Shown: piece by piece, positions 7,094-15,647 of the stretch | How the letters are laid out: every line of letters begins with the position of its first letter | Position numbering within the stretch: position 1 is the first letter of the stretch | The notes under the pieces: generated by a model | What the model saw: only the letters and a program-made list of their open reading frames with translations | Told to the model about the DNA's origin: nothing | Databases searched by the model: none | Program-made: the position numbers and the translations under genes | Assembly: GCF_007828955.1 (NCBI RefSeq) | Contig: NZ_VIVR01000001.1 | Coordinates: 3,720,001 to 3,784,000 of the forward strand | Direction: 5' to 3' | DNA length: 64,000 nucleotides | Source of the DNA: Kitasatospora atroaurantiaca | GTDB taxonomy: Bacteria; Actinomycetota; Actinomycetes; Streptomycetales; Streptomycetaceae

Positions 7094-9010
7094 TCAGCCG
7101 GCCAGCAGGGAGGTCAGCAGCTCGCCGATGATGGTCAGGCCGTCCTGGCTGAGCACCGACTCGGGGTGGAACTGCACCGAGCGGAAGCCGGGACCGCGCA
7201 GCGCGTGGATCTGGCCGGTCTCCTCGTCCCGGCTCACCTCCACCACACCGCCGAGGGCCGGGACGTCCACCCGGTCGGCGTCGCTGCGCCCGGCGAACGT
7301 GTTGTAGAAGCCGACCAGCTCGGTCCGCCCGAACAGATCGATCTTCTTCTGCACGCCCTGGTTGGGCAGCTCCCGGCGGACCAGGTCGAAGCCGAGGACC
7401 GTGCTGAGCACCTGGTGGCTCAGGCACACCGAGAGGAACGGCGTGCCGCTCCCCAGCAGCGCCCGGGTCGCGCCGTGCAGGTGGGCGATCTTGGGGTGGT
7501 CCACCTCCTGCGGGTCCCCCGGGCCGGGGCCGAGCACCACGAGGTCGTACCCGTCGAAGGTGTACTCCTCGTCGAACCGCCGGACGGTGACCTCGAGTCC
7601 GAGCGCCCGCAGCTGGTGGTCCCACATCGCGGTGAAGGTGTCCTCGGCGTCCACCACCAGCACCCGACGGCCCGCCAGCTCGGGCACCGGGCGCACCCGG
7701 GTGTCGGTCCGCTCCAGCCAGAACGGCGCGAGCGAGACGTTCCGCTGGGCCAACGCCGCCAGCACGTCGGGGTGTTCGGCGAACCCTGCGGGCGCCGCGG
7801 CGGTGGCCGTCGGCGCGTCCCGGGTGCCGAGGGCGGCGAGCAGCCCGGCTGTCTTCGCCCGGGTCTCGGCCACCTCGGAGTCCGGGTCCGAGTCGCGGAC
7901 CAGGGTGGCGCCCACCCCGATCCGCATCCGGCCGCCCGCGTCGATGTCCGCCGTCCGGATCAGGATCGAGGAGTCGAGCGTCCGGCCACCGTCCGCGTCC
8001 CGGCCGATCAGGGCGACCACTCCGCTGTAGTAGCCGCGGCCGGCCGGCTCGTACCGGCTGATCACCTTGGCCGCGCTCTCCAGCGGGCTGCCGGTCACCG
8101 TCGGCGCGAACATGGTCTCCCGGAGGATGTCCCGGACGTCCCGGGTGGTGTGCCCCTCGATGAAGTACTCGGTGTGGGCGAGGCGGGCCATCTCCATCAG
8201 GTGAGGGCCCGTCACGCGCCCGCCGGCGTCGGTGATCCTGGCCAGCATCTTGAGCTCTTCGTCCACCACCATGTAGAGCTCGTTGGCCTCCTTGGGGTCG
8301 GCCAGGAAGGAGAGCACCCCGGCCAGGGTGGGGCCGGACTCGGGGTACCGGTAGGTGCCGCTGATCGGGTTCATCACCGCGAGGCCGCCGGCGAGGCTGA
8401 CGTGCCGTTCCGGGGTGGCCCCGACGAAGGTCCGGGTGCCGGTGTGGATGACGAAGGTCCAGTACGCCCCTCGCTCCCGCTCCAGCAGCCGGCGGAAGAA
8501 GGTCAGCGCGGCGGCGGTCGAGTAGTCGGAGATGTCCGCCACGAAGGAACGCCGGATGACGAAGTTGGCGCCCTCGCCCTGGCCGATCTCGTCGGTCAGG
8601 ATCCGGCGGACGGTCTGCGCGTACTCCGCGTCGTCGACGTCGAAGTCGCCGTCCACCAGGTCGATCCGCAGGTCGGGCAGCCGCTCGAGCGCCTCCTCGA
8701 CATGGACGGATCCCTGCTCCCGGACGGTCAGGGTGATCAGCGGTGAGCCGTCGTCCGCGGCGGCGAAGCCGCGCTCGGCGATCTGCCGGTAGGGCACTAC
8801 CGCCAGCACCTCGTGCTCGGCCCGGCCGGTCACGGCCGCCCCGGCCCGCAGCGGGATGTCGGCCAGGGCCTCGACCTCCGCCACCTCGCCCACCAGAACG
8901 TCGATCCGGTCCGCCGCGCCCGTCTCCGGGCGGTGCAGCAGGGCGAACGCGGGAGCCTCGGCCGCCAGGATCCGTTCCAGCAGTGCATCGCTCCCCGGGT
9001 TGTCCGTCAT
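7094..9010 (-). CDS. phzE: 2-amino-2-deoxyisochorismate (ADIC) synthase, PhzE type
   Basis: 638-aa fusion of a chorismate-binding (MenF/TrpE-like) domain (about residues 95-420) and a class I glutamine amidotransferase (about 430-638). It makes ADIC from chorismate and glutamine. It is PhzE rather than TrpEG because of 'CLSHQVLSTVLGF' (nucleophile Cys), 'PNQGVQKKIDLFGR' and 'VGFYNTFAGR', all diagnostic of phenazine PhzE; 'QFHPESVLS' gives the amidotransferase His-Glu pair. In the synthase half 'NPISGTYRYP' and 'DSSILIRTADID' are conserved. ATG is preceded by GAGGGAAG. It lies 44 bp downstream of phzD in the same operon. Very confident family assignment. Confidence 0.95.
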   Translation of the reverse strand: MTDNPGSDALLERILAAEAPAFALLHRPETGAADRIDVLVGEVAEVEALADIPLRAGAAVTGRAEHEVLAVVPYRQIAERGFAAADDGSPLITLTVREQGSVHVEEALERLPDLRIDLVDGDFDVDDAEYAQTVRRILTDEIGQGEGANFVIRRSFVADISDYSTAAALTFFRRLLERERGAYWTFVIHTGTRTFVGATPERHVSLAGGLAVMNPISGTYRYPESGPTLAGVLSFLADPKEANELYMVVDEELKMLARITDAGGRVTGPHLMEMARLAHTEYFIEGHTTRDVRDILRETMFAPTVTGSPLESAAKVISRYEPAGRGYYSGVVALIGRDADGGRTLDSSILIRTADIDAGGRMRIGVGATLVRDSDPDSEVAETRAKTAGLLAALGTRDAPTATAAAPAGFAEHPDVLAALAQRNVSLAPFWLERTDTRVRPVPELAGRRVLVVDAEDTFTAMWDHQLRALGLEVTVRRFDEEYTFDGYDLVVLGPGPGDPQEVDHPKIAHLHGATRALLGSGTPFLSVCLSHQVLSTVLGFDLVRRELPNQGVQKKIDLFGRTELVGFYNTFAGRSDADRVDVPALGGVVEVSRDEETGQIHALRGPGFRSVQFHPESVLSQDGLTIIGELLTSLLAG

Positions 9011-9054
9011 GATGCTTCCCTCCGCAGTGTGTGTGGGGCCTAACCGGTTGGGGC

Positions 9055-9690
9055 CTAACCGAGCTCGGTGAGCACCGTCTTGGTGGTCACCGCCATCGCG
9101 CAGCGCTCCGCCGCGTACTGCAGGGCCGAGCGGTGGTACTCCAGGGAGAAGTCGGCGATCGCGTCGCCGACGAGGAACGGCTGGATGTCGAAGGTGAAGG
9201 CGTCGCAGGTGGTCATCAGGACGCCCACGTGCGCGTACACCCCGCAGACGATCAGCTGGTCGCGCCCCTGCTCCCGCATGAACTCCAGGAGTTGGGTGCG
9301 GTGGAACGCGCTGTACCGCCACTTGGTGAGCACCAGGTCGCCCTCGGCCGGCTGGACCGGGTCGACCACCTGCTTGTGCTCGGGGTCGATGGTCATCCCC
9401 GGCCCCCAGAAGTCGTTGAGCAGACCGCGCTGTTGGGGGGTCATGCCACCCGGCTGGGCGGTGTACGCGACCGGTACGCCGAGTTCGGCGCAGCGCTCCC
9501 GCAGCAGGGTGACGTTGCGGACGAGGTCGGTCACCGGCGACTCACCGGCCGGGAACGGCCGCAGGAAGTACTTCTGCATGTCGTGGATCAGCAGGACCGC
9601 CCGCTCGGGGTCGACGGTCCATTGCGCGGTGTTCTCGGGCAGGTCGCCCTGCTCCGGCATCGGGTAGGCCGTGATGGCCGGGATTCCCAT
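9055..9690 (-). CDS. phzD: isochorismatase, PhzD type (ADIC to DHHA)
   Basis: 211-aa vinyl-ether hydrolase that removes pyruvate from ADIC to give trans-2,3-dihydro-3-hydroxyanthranilate (DHHA). It aligns by eye along its whole length with Pseudomonas PhzD: '[10 protein letters not shown]' at the N-terminus, '[18 protein letters not shown]' with the catalytic Asp, '[17 protein letters not shown]', '[12 protein letters not shown]' with the Lys, and '[13 protein letters not shown]'. No C-terminal aryl-carrier domain is present, unlike EntB/DhbB. ATG follows GAGAGGA. Together with PhzE this defines the DHHA branch. Confidence 0.95.
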   Translation of the reverse strand: MGIPAITAYPMPEQGDLPENTAQWTVDPERAVLLIHDMQKYFLRPFPAGESPVTDLVRNVTLLRERCAELGVPVAYTAQPGGMTPQQRGLLNDFWGPGMTIDPEHKQVVDPVQPAEGDLVLTKWRYSAFHRTQLLEFMREQGRDQLIVCGVYAHVGVLMTTCDAFTFDIQPFLVGDAIADFSLEYHRSALQYAAERCAMAVTTKTVLTELG

Positions 9691-9750
9691 GACGGGTGTT
9701 CCTCTCAGCTGGAAGATGACCGGGCAGGGCGCCCTGGCCTCGCGCACGAT

Positions 9751-9831
9751 GCGCTCGGTGCGCTCGGTGCGCTCGGTGCGCTCGGTGCGTTGAGTGCGCT
9801 CGGTGCGTTGAGTGCGCTCGGGGCTCTCAGT
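9751..9831. repeat. 9-bp tandem repeat between SDR gene and phzD
   Basis: About nine head-to-tail copies of GCGCTCGGT, with GCGTTGAGT variants at units 5 and 7 and degenerate last units. The array begins right at the SDR stop codon region and fills most of the gap to phzD. A multiple of 3, it reads as a Ser-Ala-Pro repeat if translated from the SDR frame, but lies after the stop. Confidence 0.9.
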
Positions 9832-10609
9832 GGCCCAGCGCCGCGCCGCCGTCGACGGTGAGGTCGTGCATGGTGATGTGCGCGGCCTGGTCGGACAGCA
9901 GGAACAGCACGGCGTCGGCGATATGGGCCGGTTGGGCGATCCGTCCCAGCGGGATGCCGACCCTGAACGCCGAGGCCACGCCCTCGATGGAGGCCTGCGC
10001 CGCGCTGTTGTCCTCCCACAGGGCGGTCAGCATCGGCGTATCCGTCGAGCCCGGGGCCACCACGTTGCAGCGGATCCCGAACTTGGAGACCTCCAGGCCG
10101 AGGCACTTGGTGAACATGGTCGCCGCGGCCTTGGAGGCCGAGTACGCGGACATGTCCACCCGGGCCGTCCCCGCCGCGTTCGACGCCACGGTGACGATCG
10201 CGCCTCGACTGCCCCGCGCCACCATCCGGTTGACCACGGCGCGGGAGACGAAGAAGACCCCGGTGGTGTTCACCGCGAAGGTGGTGGCCCAGTCCTGGTC
10301 GGTGAGCGCCCGGGCCTGGCCGAGCCGGAGCACGCCGGCACCGTTGACCAGGTAGTCGATCGGGCCGAGCTGCTGCTCGACACCGTCGATCACCGCCTCG
10401 ACGTCGGCGCTGTCCGTCACGTCGGCGGGGAAGGCCTCGGCTCGCCCGCCCTCGTTGCGCAGCTCCTTGGCGAGCTGCTCCAACCGATCGGCGTTGCGGT
10501 CGACCAATGCCACCGCGACGCCGCGCTCGGCCAGTGCGCGCACCACCGCCTCGCCGATTCCGCCGGCCGCACCGGTGACCAGGGCGACCTTGTTTTCCAT
10601 CCCATTCAT
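9827..10609 (-). CDS. SDR: 2,3-dihydro-3-hydroxyanthranilate dehydrogenase-like (EntA/DhbA family)
   Basis: 260-aa classical short-chain dehydrogenase. '[15 protein letters not shown]' binds NAD, 'NGAGVLR' is the NAG motif, catalytic Ser is in 'VASNAAG', and Tyr-Lys in 'YSASKAA'; 'VDGGAALGH' ends the protein. It resembles 2,3-dihydro-2,3-dihydroxybenzoate dehydrogenases. Beside PhzD and PhzE the expected substrate is DHHA, oxidised to 3-hydroxyanthranilic acid, as in actinomycete benzoxazole and dibenzodiazepinone pathways. An isochorismate-derived dihydroxybenzoate route is less likely because no isochorismate synthase is present. Two ATGs nine bases apart are possible starts. A 9-bp repeat array follows the stop. 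Confidence 0.8.
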   Translation of the reverse strand: MNGMENKVALVTGAAGGIGEAVVRALAERGVAVALVDRNADRLEQLAKELRNEGGRAEAFPADVTDSADVEAVIDGVEQQLGPIDYLVNGAGVLRLGQARALTDQDWATTFAVNTTGVFFVSRAVVNRMVARGSRGAIVTVASNAAGTARVDMSAYSASKAAATMFTKCLGLEVSKFGIRCNVVAPGSTDTPMLTALWEDNSAAQASIEGVASAFRVGIPLGRIAQPAHIADAVLFLLSDQAAHITMHDLTVDGGAALGH

Positions 10610-10745
10610 AGCGACCCCACAAATCGAGGATGATCGGCCGCTGCGGGCCGAAAATTTCTGATGTGCCGATTCACGGCGAAGGGCCGGTTCACAGCTCCGG
10701 TCCGATCCGCAGCGCCGGGCCGGTGTCCGTCGGGGCTGGTATCCG

Positions 10746-11993
10746 CTAACCCCGCCAGGCGGCGGCGACCTCGAGGGCCTGGGCCGGGTTCAGCCGGGGG
10801 TCGCAGAAACTCGTGTACTTGTCGCCCACGCTCGCCAGGAACCGCGCATCGTGGACGCATTCCGTGACGTCGTCCGGGGTGGTCTCCAGGTGAAGTCCGC
10901 CGGCCACCGCACCCGCAGCGATGACGGCATTCTGGAATTCCTTGACCTCGTGGATCACCGTCTCCACCAGCCTGGTCTTCAGGCCGTCGGGCCCGCTGAC
11001 CGTGTTGCCGTGCATCGGGTCGGTGAGCCAGATGACGGGGTGTCCGGCCGCCCGGACCGCCTCCGCCATGGCCGGCAGCCGCTCCGCCACCGTGGCCGCC
11101 CCCATCCGGGCGATCAGGGTGAGCCGTCCGGGCTCGCGGTGCGGGTCGAGCCGCTCGCAGAGGGCCAGCAGCTCGTCGACCGTCATGCTCGGGCCGACCT
11201 TGGACGCCACCGGGTTGGCCACCGAGGCCAGCAGGGCCACATGGGCGCCGTCCAGCTGGCGCGTCCGGTCACCGATCCACGGCAGGTGGGTCGAGGCCAG
11301 GTAGGTACGGCCGGTGTCGTCGCAGCGGAGCAGCGGCACCTCGTAGTCCAGCAGCAGGGCCTCGTGGCTGGTCCACACCGGCGCCCCGGCGGCCGGGAGC
11401 TCGGCCGCCGCGCGCAGGCGCAGGGCGTCCAGGGCGGTGCTCGCGGCCTCGTAGCCGGCCAGCAGGCGTCGCGGGTCCGGCCGGCGCAGCTCGGCGTCGG
11501 GCTCGGGGCTGTTGACCATGTGCCCGCGGTAGACCGGCAGCTCGACACCGTTGACGATCTCGGTCGGGCGGGAGCGGGGCTTCCCGAACTGGCCCGCCAT
11601 CCGGCCGATCCGGATCACGGGGCGCAGCGCGTTCAGGGACATCACACCGGCCAGCGCGTCCAGCAGCCCGACCTTCCGCGTGACGTAGCCGGGCTCGCAC
11701 TCGGCGGGGTCCTCGGCGCAGTCACCGGCCTGCACCACCTGGAGGTTGCCCGCGGCCACCTCGGCCAGCAGGCTGCGCAGCTCGGCGACCTCGCCCGAGC
11801 TGACCAGCCCCGGCCGGTCCGCCAGCTCGGCGGTCACCTCGGCGAGGAGTTCGGCGTCCTCCCACTCCGGCTGCTGCTGCGCCGGAAGCGACTTCCAGTA
11901 GTCGAGCCCACTCTCCAGCTCGCTTCCGATCCCGCTTTCCGCCAGCGCCGGGCCGGCCAGGACCGGTCGCGTCGCGATTGCGTCGCTAGTCAC
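10746..11993 (-). CDS. phzC: class II 3-deoxy-7-phosphoheptulonate synthase, PhzC type
   Basis: 415-aa class II DAHP synthase: erythrose 4-phosphate plus PEP to DAHP. Visible motifs include '[11 protein letters not shown]' (metal Cys), '[15 protein letters not shown]', '[12 protein letters not shown]', '[11 protein letters not shown]', '[11 protein letters not shown]', '[14 protein letters not shown]', 'DPMHGNT' and '[14 protein letters not shown]'. The length is near that of PhzC and lacks the extra N-terminal regulatory part of housekeeping AroG of mycobacteria. GTG start after GGAGG. It lies downstream of an unusually AT-rich 300-bp region and a terminator that isolates it from the transketolase, so the operon promoter is probably just upstream of this gene. 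Confidence 0.93.
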   Translation of the reverse strand: MTSDAIATRPVLAGPALAESGIGSELESGLDYWKSLPAQQQPEWEDAELLAEVTAELADRPGLVSSGEVAELRSLLAEVAAGNLQVVQAGDCAEDPAECEPGYVTRKVGLLDALAGVMSLNALRPVIRIGRMAGQFGKPRSRPTEIVNGVELPVYRGHMVNSPEPDAELRRPDPRRLLAGYEAASTALDALRLRAAAELPAAGAPVWTSHEALLLDYEVPLLRCDDTGRTYLASTHLPWIGDRTRQLDGAHVALLASVANPVASKVGPSMTVDELLALCERLDPHREPGRLTLIARMGAATVAERLPAMAEAVRAAGHPVIWLTDPMHGNTVSGPDGLKTRLVETVIHEVKEFQNAVIAAGAVAGGLHLETTPDDVTECVHDARFLASVGDKYTSFCDPRLNPAQALEVAAAWRG

Positions 11994-12299
11994 TCAGAAC
12001 CTCCGTGGTCATGAATTCTTCACTTGCCCGGAAATCGAGATCACCGAATTCCTCCGCCCGACGACCTGAGCGGGGGGCAACCTTTTCCACGAGTCTGAGG
12101 AGCGGAAACATGACGGTCAACGGCCGTTGAACCACTTCGTCAAGTATCGAACACTCTGTCAATTCCTTGAATTACCACGAAAATTCGTCAGAGTTTTATG
12201 ATCCCGGAAAGAACTTCCGACACTCCGCCAGAATGTCCCGACCCCGAGAAGTCGGAGCCTGACTTCATCATCTTCTGAGGCCTCCTCGGACACAGAAAA
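11994..12299. promoter_or_regulatory. AT-richer intergenic region with 14-bp palindrome upstream of phzC operon
   Basis: This gap contrasts with the very GC-rich neighbourhood. It holds a perfect palindrome TCAACGGCCGTTGA at 12117-12130, about 125 bp upstream of phzC. No ARE is seen. It is the best place for the promoter of the phzC-SDR-phzD-phzE-aroQ run; exact -10/-35 elements cannot be assigned. No gene is apparent. Confidence 0.45.
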
Positions 12300-12346
12300 G
12301 CGCCGCCCGGTCTCCCTCCGTCATGACGGTGGAAACCGGGCGGCGC
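12295..12346 (-). terminator. intrinsic terminator after transketolase gene
   Basis: GCGCCGCCCGGT pairs with ACCGGGCGGCGC (12-bp stem) and, read leftward, is followed by TTTTCT. It separates the transketolase transcript from the phzC operon. Confidence 0.8.
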
Positions 12347-12367
12347 CGGGGTGCCGCGTCCTTTCGG

Positions 12368-14485
12368 TCAGTCGCGCGCGCGAGCCTTCTCCAGGCTCTT
12401 ACGGGCCTGCGCGGCAACCCGATCGGGGGTGAACCCGAACTGCTCGTACAGGGTCTGGTACGGCGCGGAGAGGCCGAAGCGGTCCAGGCCGACCGACTCG
12501 CCGGCCTCGCCGACCAGGGCGTACCAGCCGAGCGAGGAACCGGCCTCGACCGAGACCCGGGCCCGCACACCGCGCGGCAGCACCGACTCCCGGTACTCGG
12601 CGTCCTGCTCGTCGAACCACTCCACGCACGGCATGGAGACCACCCGCGTCGCGGTGCCCTCGCCCTCCAGGATCTCCCGGGCCCGCAGCGCGATCGGGAC
12701 CTCGCTGCCGGTGGCGATCAGGATCACCTCCGGTGTCCCGGCGCCCGCCTCGGCCAGGACGTAGCCGCCCTTGGCCACGCCGTCGGCGCCGGCCAGCCCG
12801 GACTCGGCCGTACGCTCCAGCACCGGCAGGTTCTGCCGGGACAGGCAGAGCCCGGCCGGGCGGTCGGTGTTCTCGAGGATGGTCCGCCAGGCGACCACCG
12901 TCTCATTGGCGTCGGCGGGCCGGACCACGTCCAGCCCCGGGATGGCCCGCAGCGTCGCCAGGTGCTCCACCGGCTGGTGGGTCGGGCCGTCCTCGCCGAG
13001 ACCGATCGAGTCATGGGTCCACACGTACGTCACCGGCAGCTTCATCATCGCGGCCAGCCGCACGGAGGGGCGCATGTAGTCGCTGAACACCAGGAAGGTG
13101 CCGCCGTACGGGCGCGTACCGCCGTGCAGGGCGATGCCGTTGAGGATGCCGCCCATGCCGTGCTCGCGGATGCCGAAGTGCAGGGTGCGGCCGTAGCGGT
13201 GGCCCTTGAAGGTGCCGGTCTGCAGTTCCTCGGGGATGAATGACGGCTCGCCCGCCATCGTCGTCAGGTTGCTCTCGGCCAGGTCGGCCGAGCCGCCCCA
13301 CACCTCCGGGAGCACCGGCGCCAGCGCCGAGAGCACCTCGCCGGAGGCCTTCCTGGTCGCCATCTCGCCACCGGCCGGGAACACCGGCAGCGCCGAACTC
13401 CACTGCTCGGGAAGGGTCCTGGTCGAGATGCGGTCGAACTCGGCCGCCCGCACCGGCTCTGCCGTGCGCCAGTCCCGGAAGGTCTTCTCCCACTCCTCGC
13501 GGTCGCGCCGGGAGCGGTCCACCACCTGGCGGGCGTGCGCCAGCAGCTCCGCCGGCACGTCGAAGGACTTCTCCGGGTCCAGCCCGAGCACCTGCTTGGT
13601 CGCGGCGACCTCCGCCGCGCCGAGCGCGGCACCGTGGATCTTCCCGCTGTTCTGCTTGTTCGGCGAGGGCCAGCCGATGATCGTGCGCAGCGCGATGATG
13701 GAGGGCCGGCCGCTCTCCTCCCGGGCCTCGACCAGCGCCCGGTGCAGCTCCTCGACGTCCTCGACGTACTCGCCGGAGGCCGTCCAGTCCACCCGCTGCA
13801 CGTGCCAGCCGTACGCCGCGTAGCGGGCAGGCACGTCCTCGGAGACGGCGATCTGGGTGTCGTCCTCGATCGAGATGTGGTTGTCGTCGTACAGCACCAC
13901 GAGGTTGCCGAGCTCCTGGTGCCCGGCGAGGGCGCTCACCTCGTGGCTGATCCCCTCCTCCAGGTCGCCGTCGGAGGCGAAGACCCAGATGGTGTGGTCG
14001 AAGGGGCTCTCGCCCGGCGCCGCGTCCGGGTCGAACAGGCCGCGCTCGCGGCGGGCGGCCATGGCCATCCCGACGGCGTTGGCGAATCCCTGGCCCAGCG
14101 GACCGGTTGTGGTCTCCACGCCCGGCGTGTGGCCGTACTCCGGGTGAGCGGGGGTCAGGCTGCCCGCGGTGCGCAGCGCCTTGAGGTCGTCCAGGGTCAG
14201 CCCGTACCCGGAGAGGTAGAGCTGGATGTACAGGGTCAGGCTGGAGTGCCCGCAGGACAGCACGAACCTGTCCCGGCCCGCCCACTGCGGGTCCGCCGGG
14301 TCGTGCCGGAGCAGCCGCTGGAACAGCAGATACGCCGCCGGGGCCAGGCTCATCGCCGTGCCGGGGTGGCCGTGGCCCGCCGTCTCGACCGCGTCCACCG
14401 CCAGGGCCCTGGCCACGTCGACGGTCCGGCGGTCCAGCCCCGTCCACTCGAACCGGCCGGGCGTGCTGTGTACCTGAGTACTCAT
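12368..14485 (-). CDS. tkt: transketolase
   Basis: 705-aa full-length transketolase, a thiamine-diphosphate enzyme that supplies erythrose 4-phosphate. Conserved: 'GHGHPGTAMSLAP', the TPP motif starting 'GDLEEGISHE' and ending 'YDDNHISIED', 'FGIREHGMGGILNGIALHGG', 'THDSIGLGEDGPTHQPVEHL' and C-terminal 'ATGSEVPIAL'. I use the ATG of 'MSTQVHSTPG'; 19 more residues are possible upstream. Placement directly upstream of a PhzC-type DAHP synthase, not beside transaldolase as in the usual pentose-phosphate operon, suggests a cluster-dedicated copy feeding E4P. It ends at its own terminator. Confidence 0.93.
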   Translation of the reverse strand: MSTQVHSTPGRFEWTGLDRRTVDVARALAVDAVETAGHGHPGTAMSLAPAAYLLFQRLLRHDPADPQWAGRDRFVLSCGHSSLTLYIQLYLSGYGLTLDDLKALRTAGSLTPAHPEYGHTPGVETTTGPLGQGFANAVGMAMAARRERGLFDPDAAPGESPFDHTIWVFASDGDLEEGISHEVSALAGHQELGNLVVLYDDNHISIEDDTQIAVSEDVPARYAAYGWHVQRVDWTASGEYVEDVEELHRALVEAREESGRPSIIALRTIIGWPSPNKQNSGKIHGAALGAAEVAATKQVLGLDPEKSFDVPAELLAHARQVVDRSRRDREEWEKTFRDWRTAEPVRAAEFDRISTRTLPEQWSSALPVFPAGGEMATRKASGEVLSALAPVLPEVWGGSADLAESNLTTMAGEPSFIPEELQTGTFKGHRYGRTLHFGIREHGMGGILNGIALHGGTRPYGGTFLVFSDYMRPSVRLAAMMKLPVTYVWTHDSIGLGEDGPTHQPVEHLATLRAIPGLDVVRPADANETVVAWRTILENTDRPAGLCLSRQNLPVLERTAESGLAGADGVAKGGYVLAEAGAGTPEVILIATGSEVPIALRAREILEGEGTATRVVSMPCVEWFDEQDAEYRESVLPRGVRARVSVEAGSSLGWYALVGEAGESVGLDRFGLSAPYQTLYEQFGFTPDRVAAQARKSLEKARARD

Positions 14486-14642
14486 CGGAAGGCTCAGGGC
14501 TCCTCTCCAGGGTGCTGTGGCATGGGGGGTTCGCGCCGTCACGGCCGCTCGAACTCTGCTGCAGCCCCGTCAGCACCGACAACCGCGCTGGGCTGACTTC
14601 GTCACGTGACCTCGCCCTTCCCGCCCGCCGTGCTGGAGGACC

Positions 14643-15422
14643 CTACGGCTGGTACTGGTAGGGGGTGGTGGTGCTCAGGGCGGCGAACCCGAGGCGCTGG
14701 AGGATCGGACGGCTCTGGTCGGAGGCGTCCACCTGCAGGTAGCGGTAGCCGAGTTCGGCGGCCGTACGGACCCGGTGGGCGATCAGGGCGCGGTAGATGC
14801 CCCTGCCCCGCCAGGAGGCGATGGTGCCGCCGCCCCAGAGGCCGGCGAACTCGGTGCCCGGGTGCAGTTCCATCCGTGCCGCGCACACCGGCAGGTCCCC
14901 GGCCATCGCGAGGGTCATCCTCACCGTCTCCGGGCTCTCGGCCAGTTGGGCGTGCATCCGCTGCCGCAGCCGGCCGCCGCTCATGGCGAAGGCGTGCTCG
15001 TACACGTCCGCCGCCAGATCCACGCCGGCCGCGTCGGTCACCTCGTACAGGCCTACACCGTCGGGCAGTTCGATGTCGGTGTGCAGGTCGCTGATCCGGG
15101 CCACCATCAGGGTCTCGGGGGGTTCGGGCTCGAACCCGGCCGCCCGCAGCCGCCCGGCGAGGTCGGCGGGCCGGTCATGCGCGTACAGCTTCCATTCGAA
15201 CTCCAGCCCCAGTGCGGTGAAGTACCGCACCTGCGCTTCGATCTCGGCGTCGGCCGTGGCCGGGTCCAAGTCCGACCAGACGATGCCGTTCCAGTCGTGG
15301 CTCGCGCCCCCGACCTGCCGTACTACGCCGCCGACCCGCTCGACGCGGGTGCCGGGGCCGTCAGCCTGCGCGTTCCGGCGGAGTTGGCGGTCGAACAGGG
15401 CGAGTGCTTCATCGTGATCCAT
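14643..15422 (-). CDS. GNAT family N-acetyltransferase (two-domain)
   Basis: 259 aa. The C-terminal GNAT core has 'GGGTIASWRGRGIYRALIAH', the R/Q-x-x-G-x-G/A acetyl-CoA loop, then 'LGYRYLQVDASDQSRPILQRLGF'. The N-terminal part (residues 1-120) is a diverged GNAT-like half. Start ATG 'MDHDEAL' is preferred over an upstream in-frame start. Substrate unknown; it could mark the right edge of the biosynthetic locus or be unrelated. Confidence 0.8.
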   Translation of the reverse strand: MDHDEALALFDRQLRRNAQADGPGTRVERVGGVVRQVGGASHDWNGIVWSDLDPATADAEIEAQVRYFTALGLEFEWKLYAHDRPADLAGRLRAAGFEPEPPETLMVARISDLHTDIELPDGVGLYEVTDAAGVDLAADVYEHAFAMSGGRLRQRMHAQLAESPETVRMTLAMAGDLPVCAARMELHPGTEFAGLWGGGTIASWRGRGIYRALIAHRVRTAAELGYRYLQVDASDQSRPILQRLGFAALSTTTPYQYQP

Positions 15423-15647
15423 CCGCTCATTCCAACACCGCGCGAGTGGGTGCACCAACCGGAATCCCGCCGCGTGGTGGGCATGGGACGCCGTGATCCG
15501 ATTGTCCCACTACTGCACATGTGTCCGGTTCTGCAACGGAGTTGACGCATATCTGACGGTGCGTGTGCTACCGTCCGCGCTTAGAAATAGTTGACCCCGG
15601 CAGTGCGCCAACACCCCGGGGTCCGACACCAGGAGTAGAGGCTCCCA

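Noticed and set aside
9001..9060. Duplicated GGGGCCTAACCG between phzE and phzD as a regulatory repeat
   Set aside because: Only two short imperfect copies within 25 bp; may be slippage, no evidence of function.
12110..12130. Six-codon open frame (MTVNGR) with GAGGAG upstream, rightward, in the phzC-tkt gap
   Set aside because: Neighbouring genes run leftward and nothing follows it; it coincides with the palindrome, so it is more likely chance.
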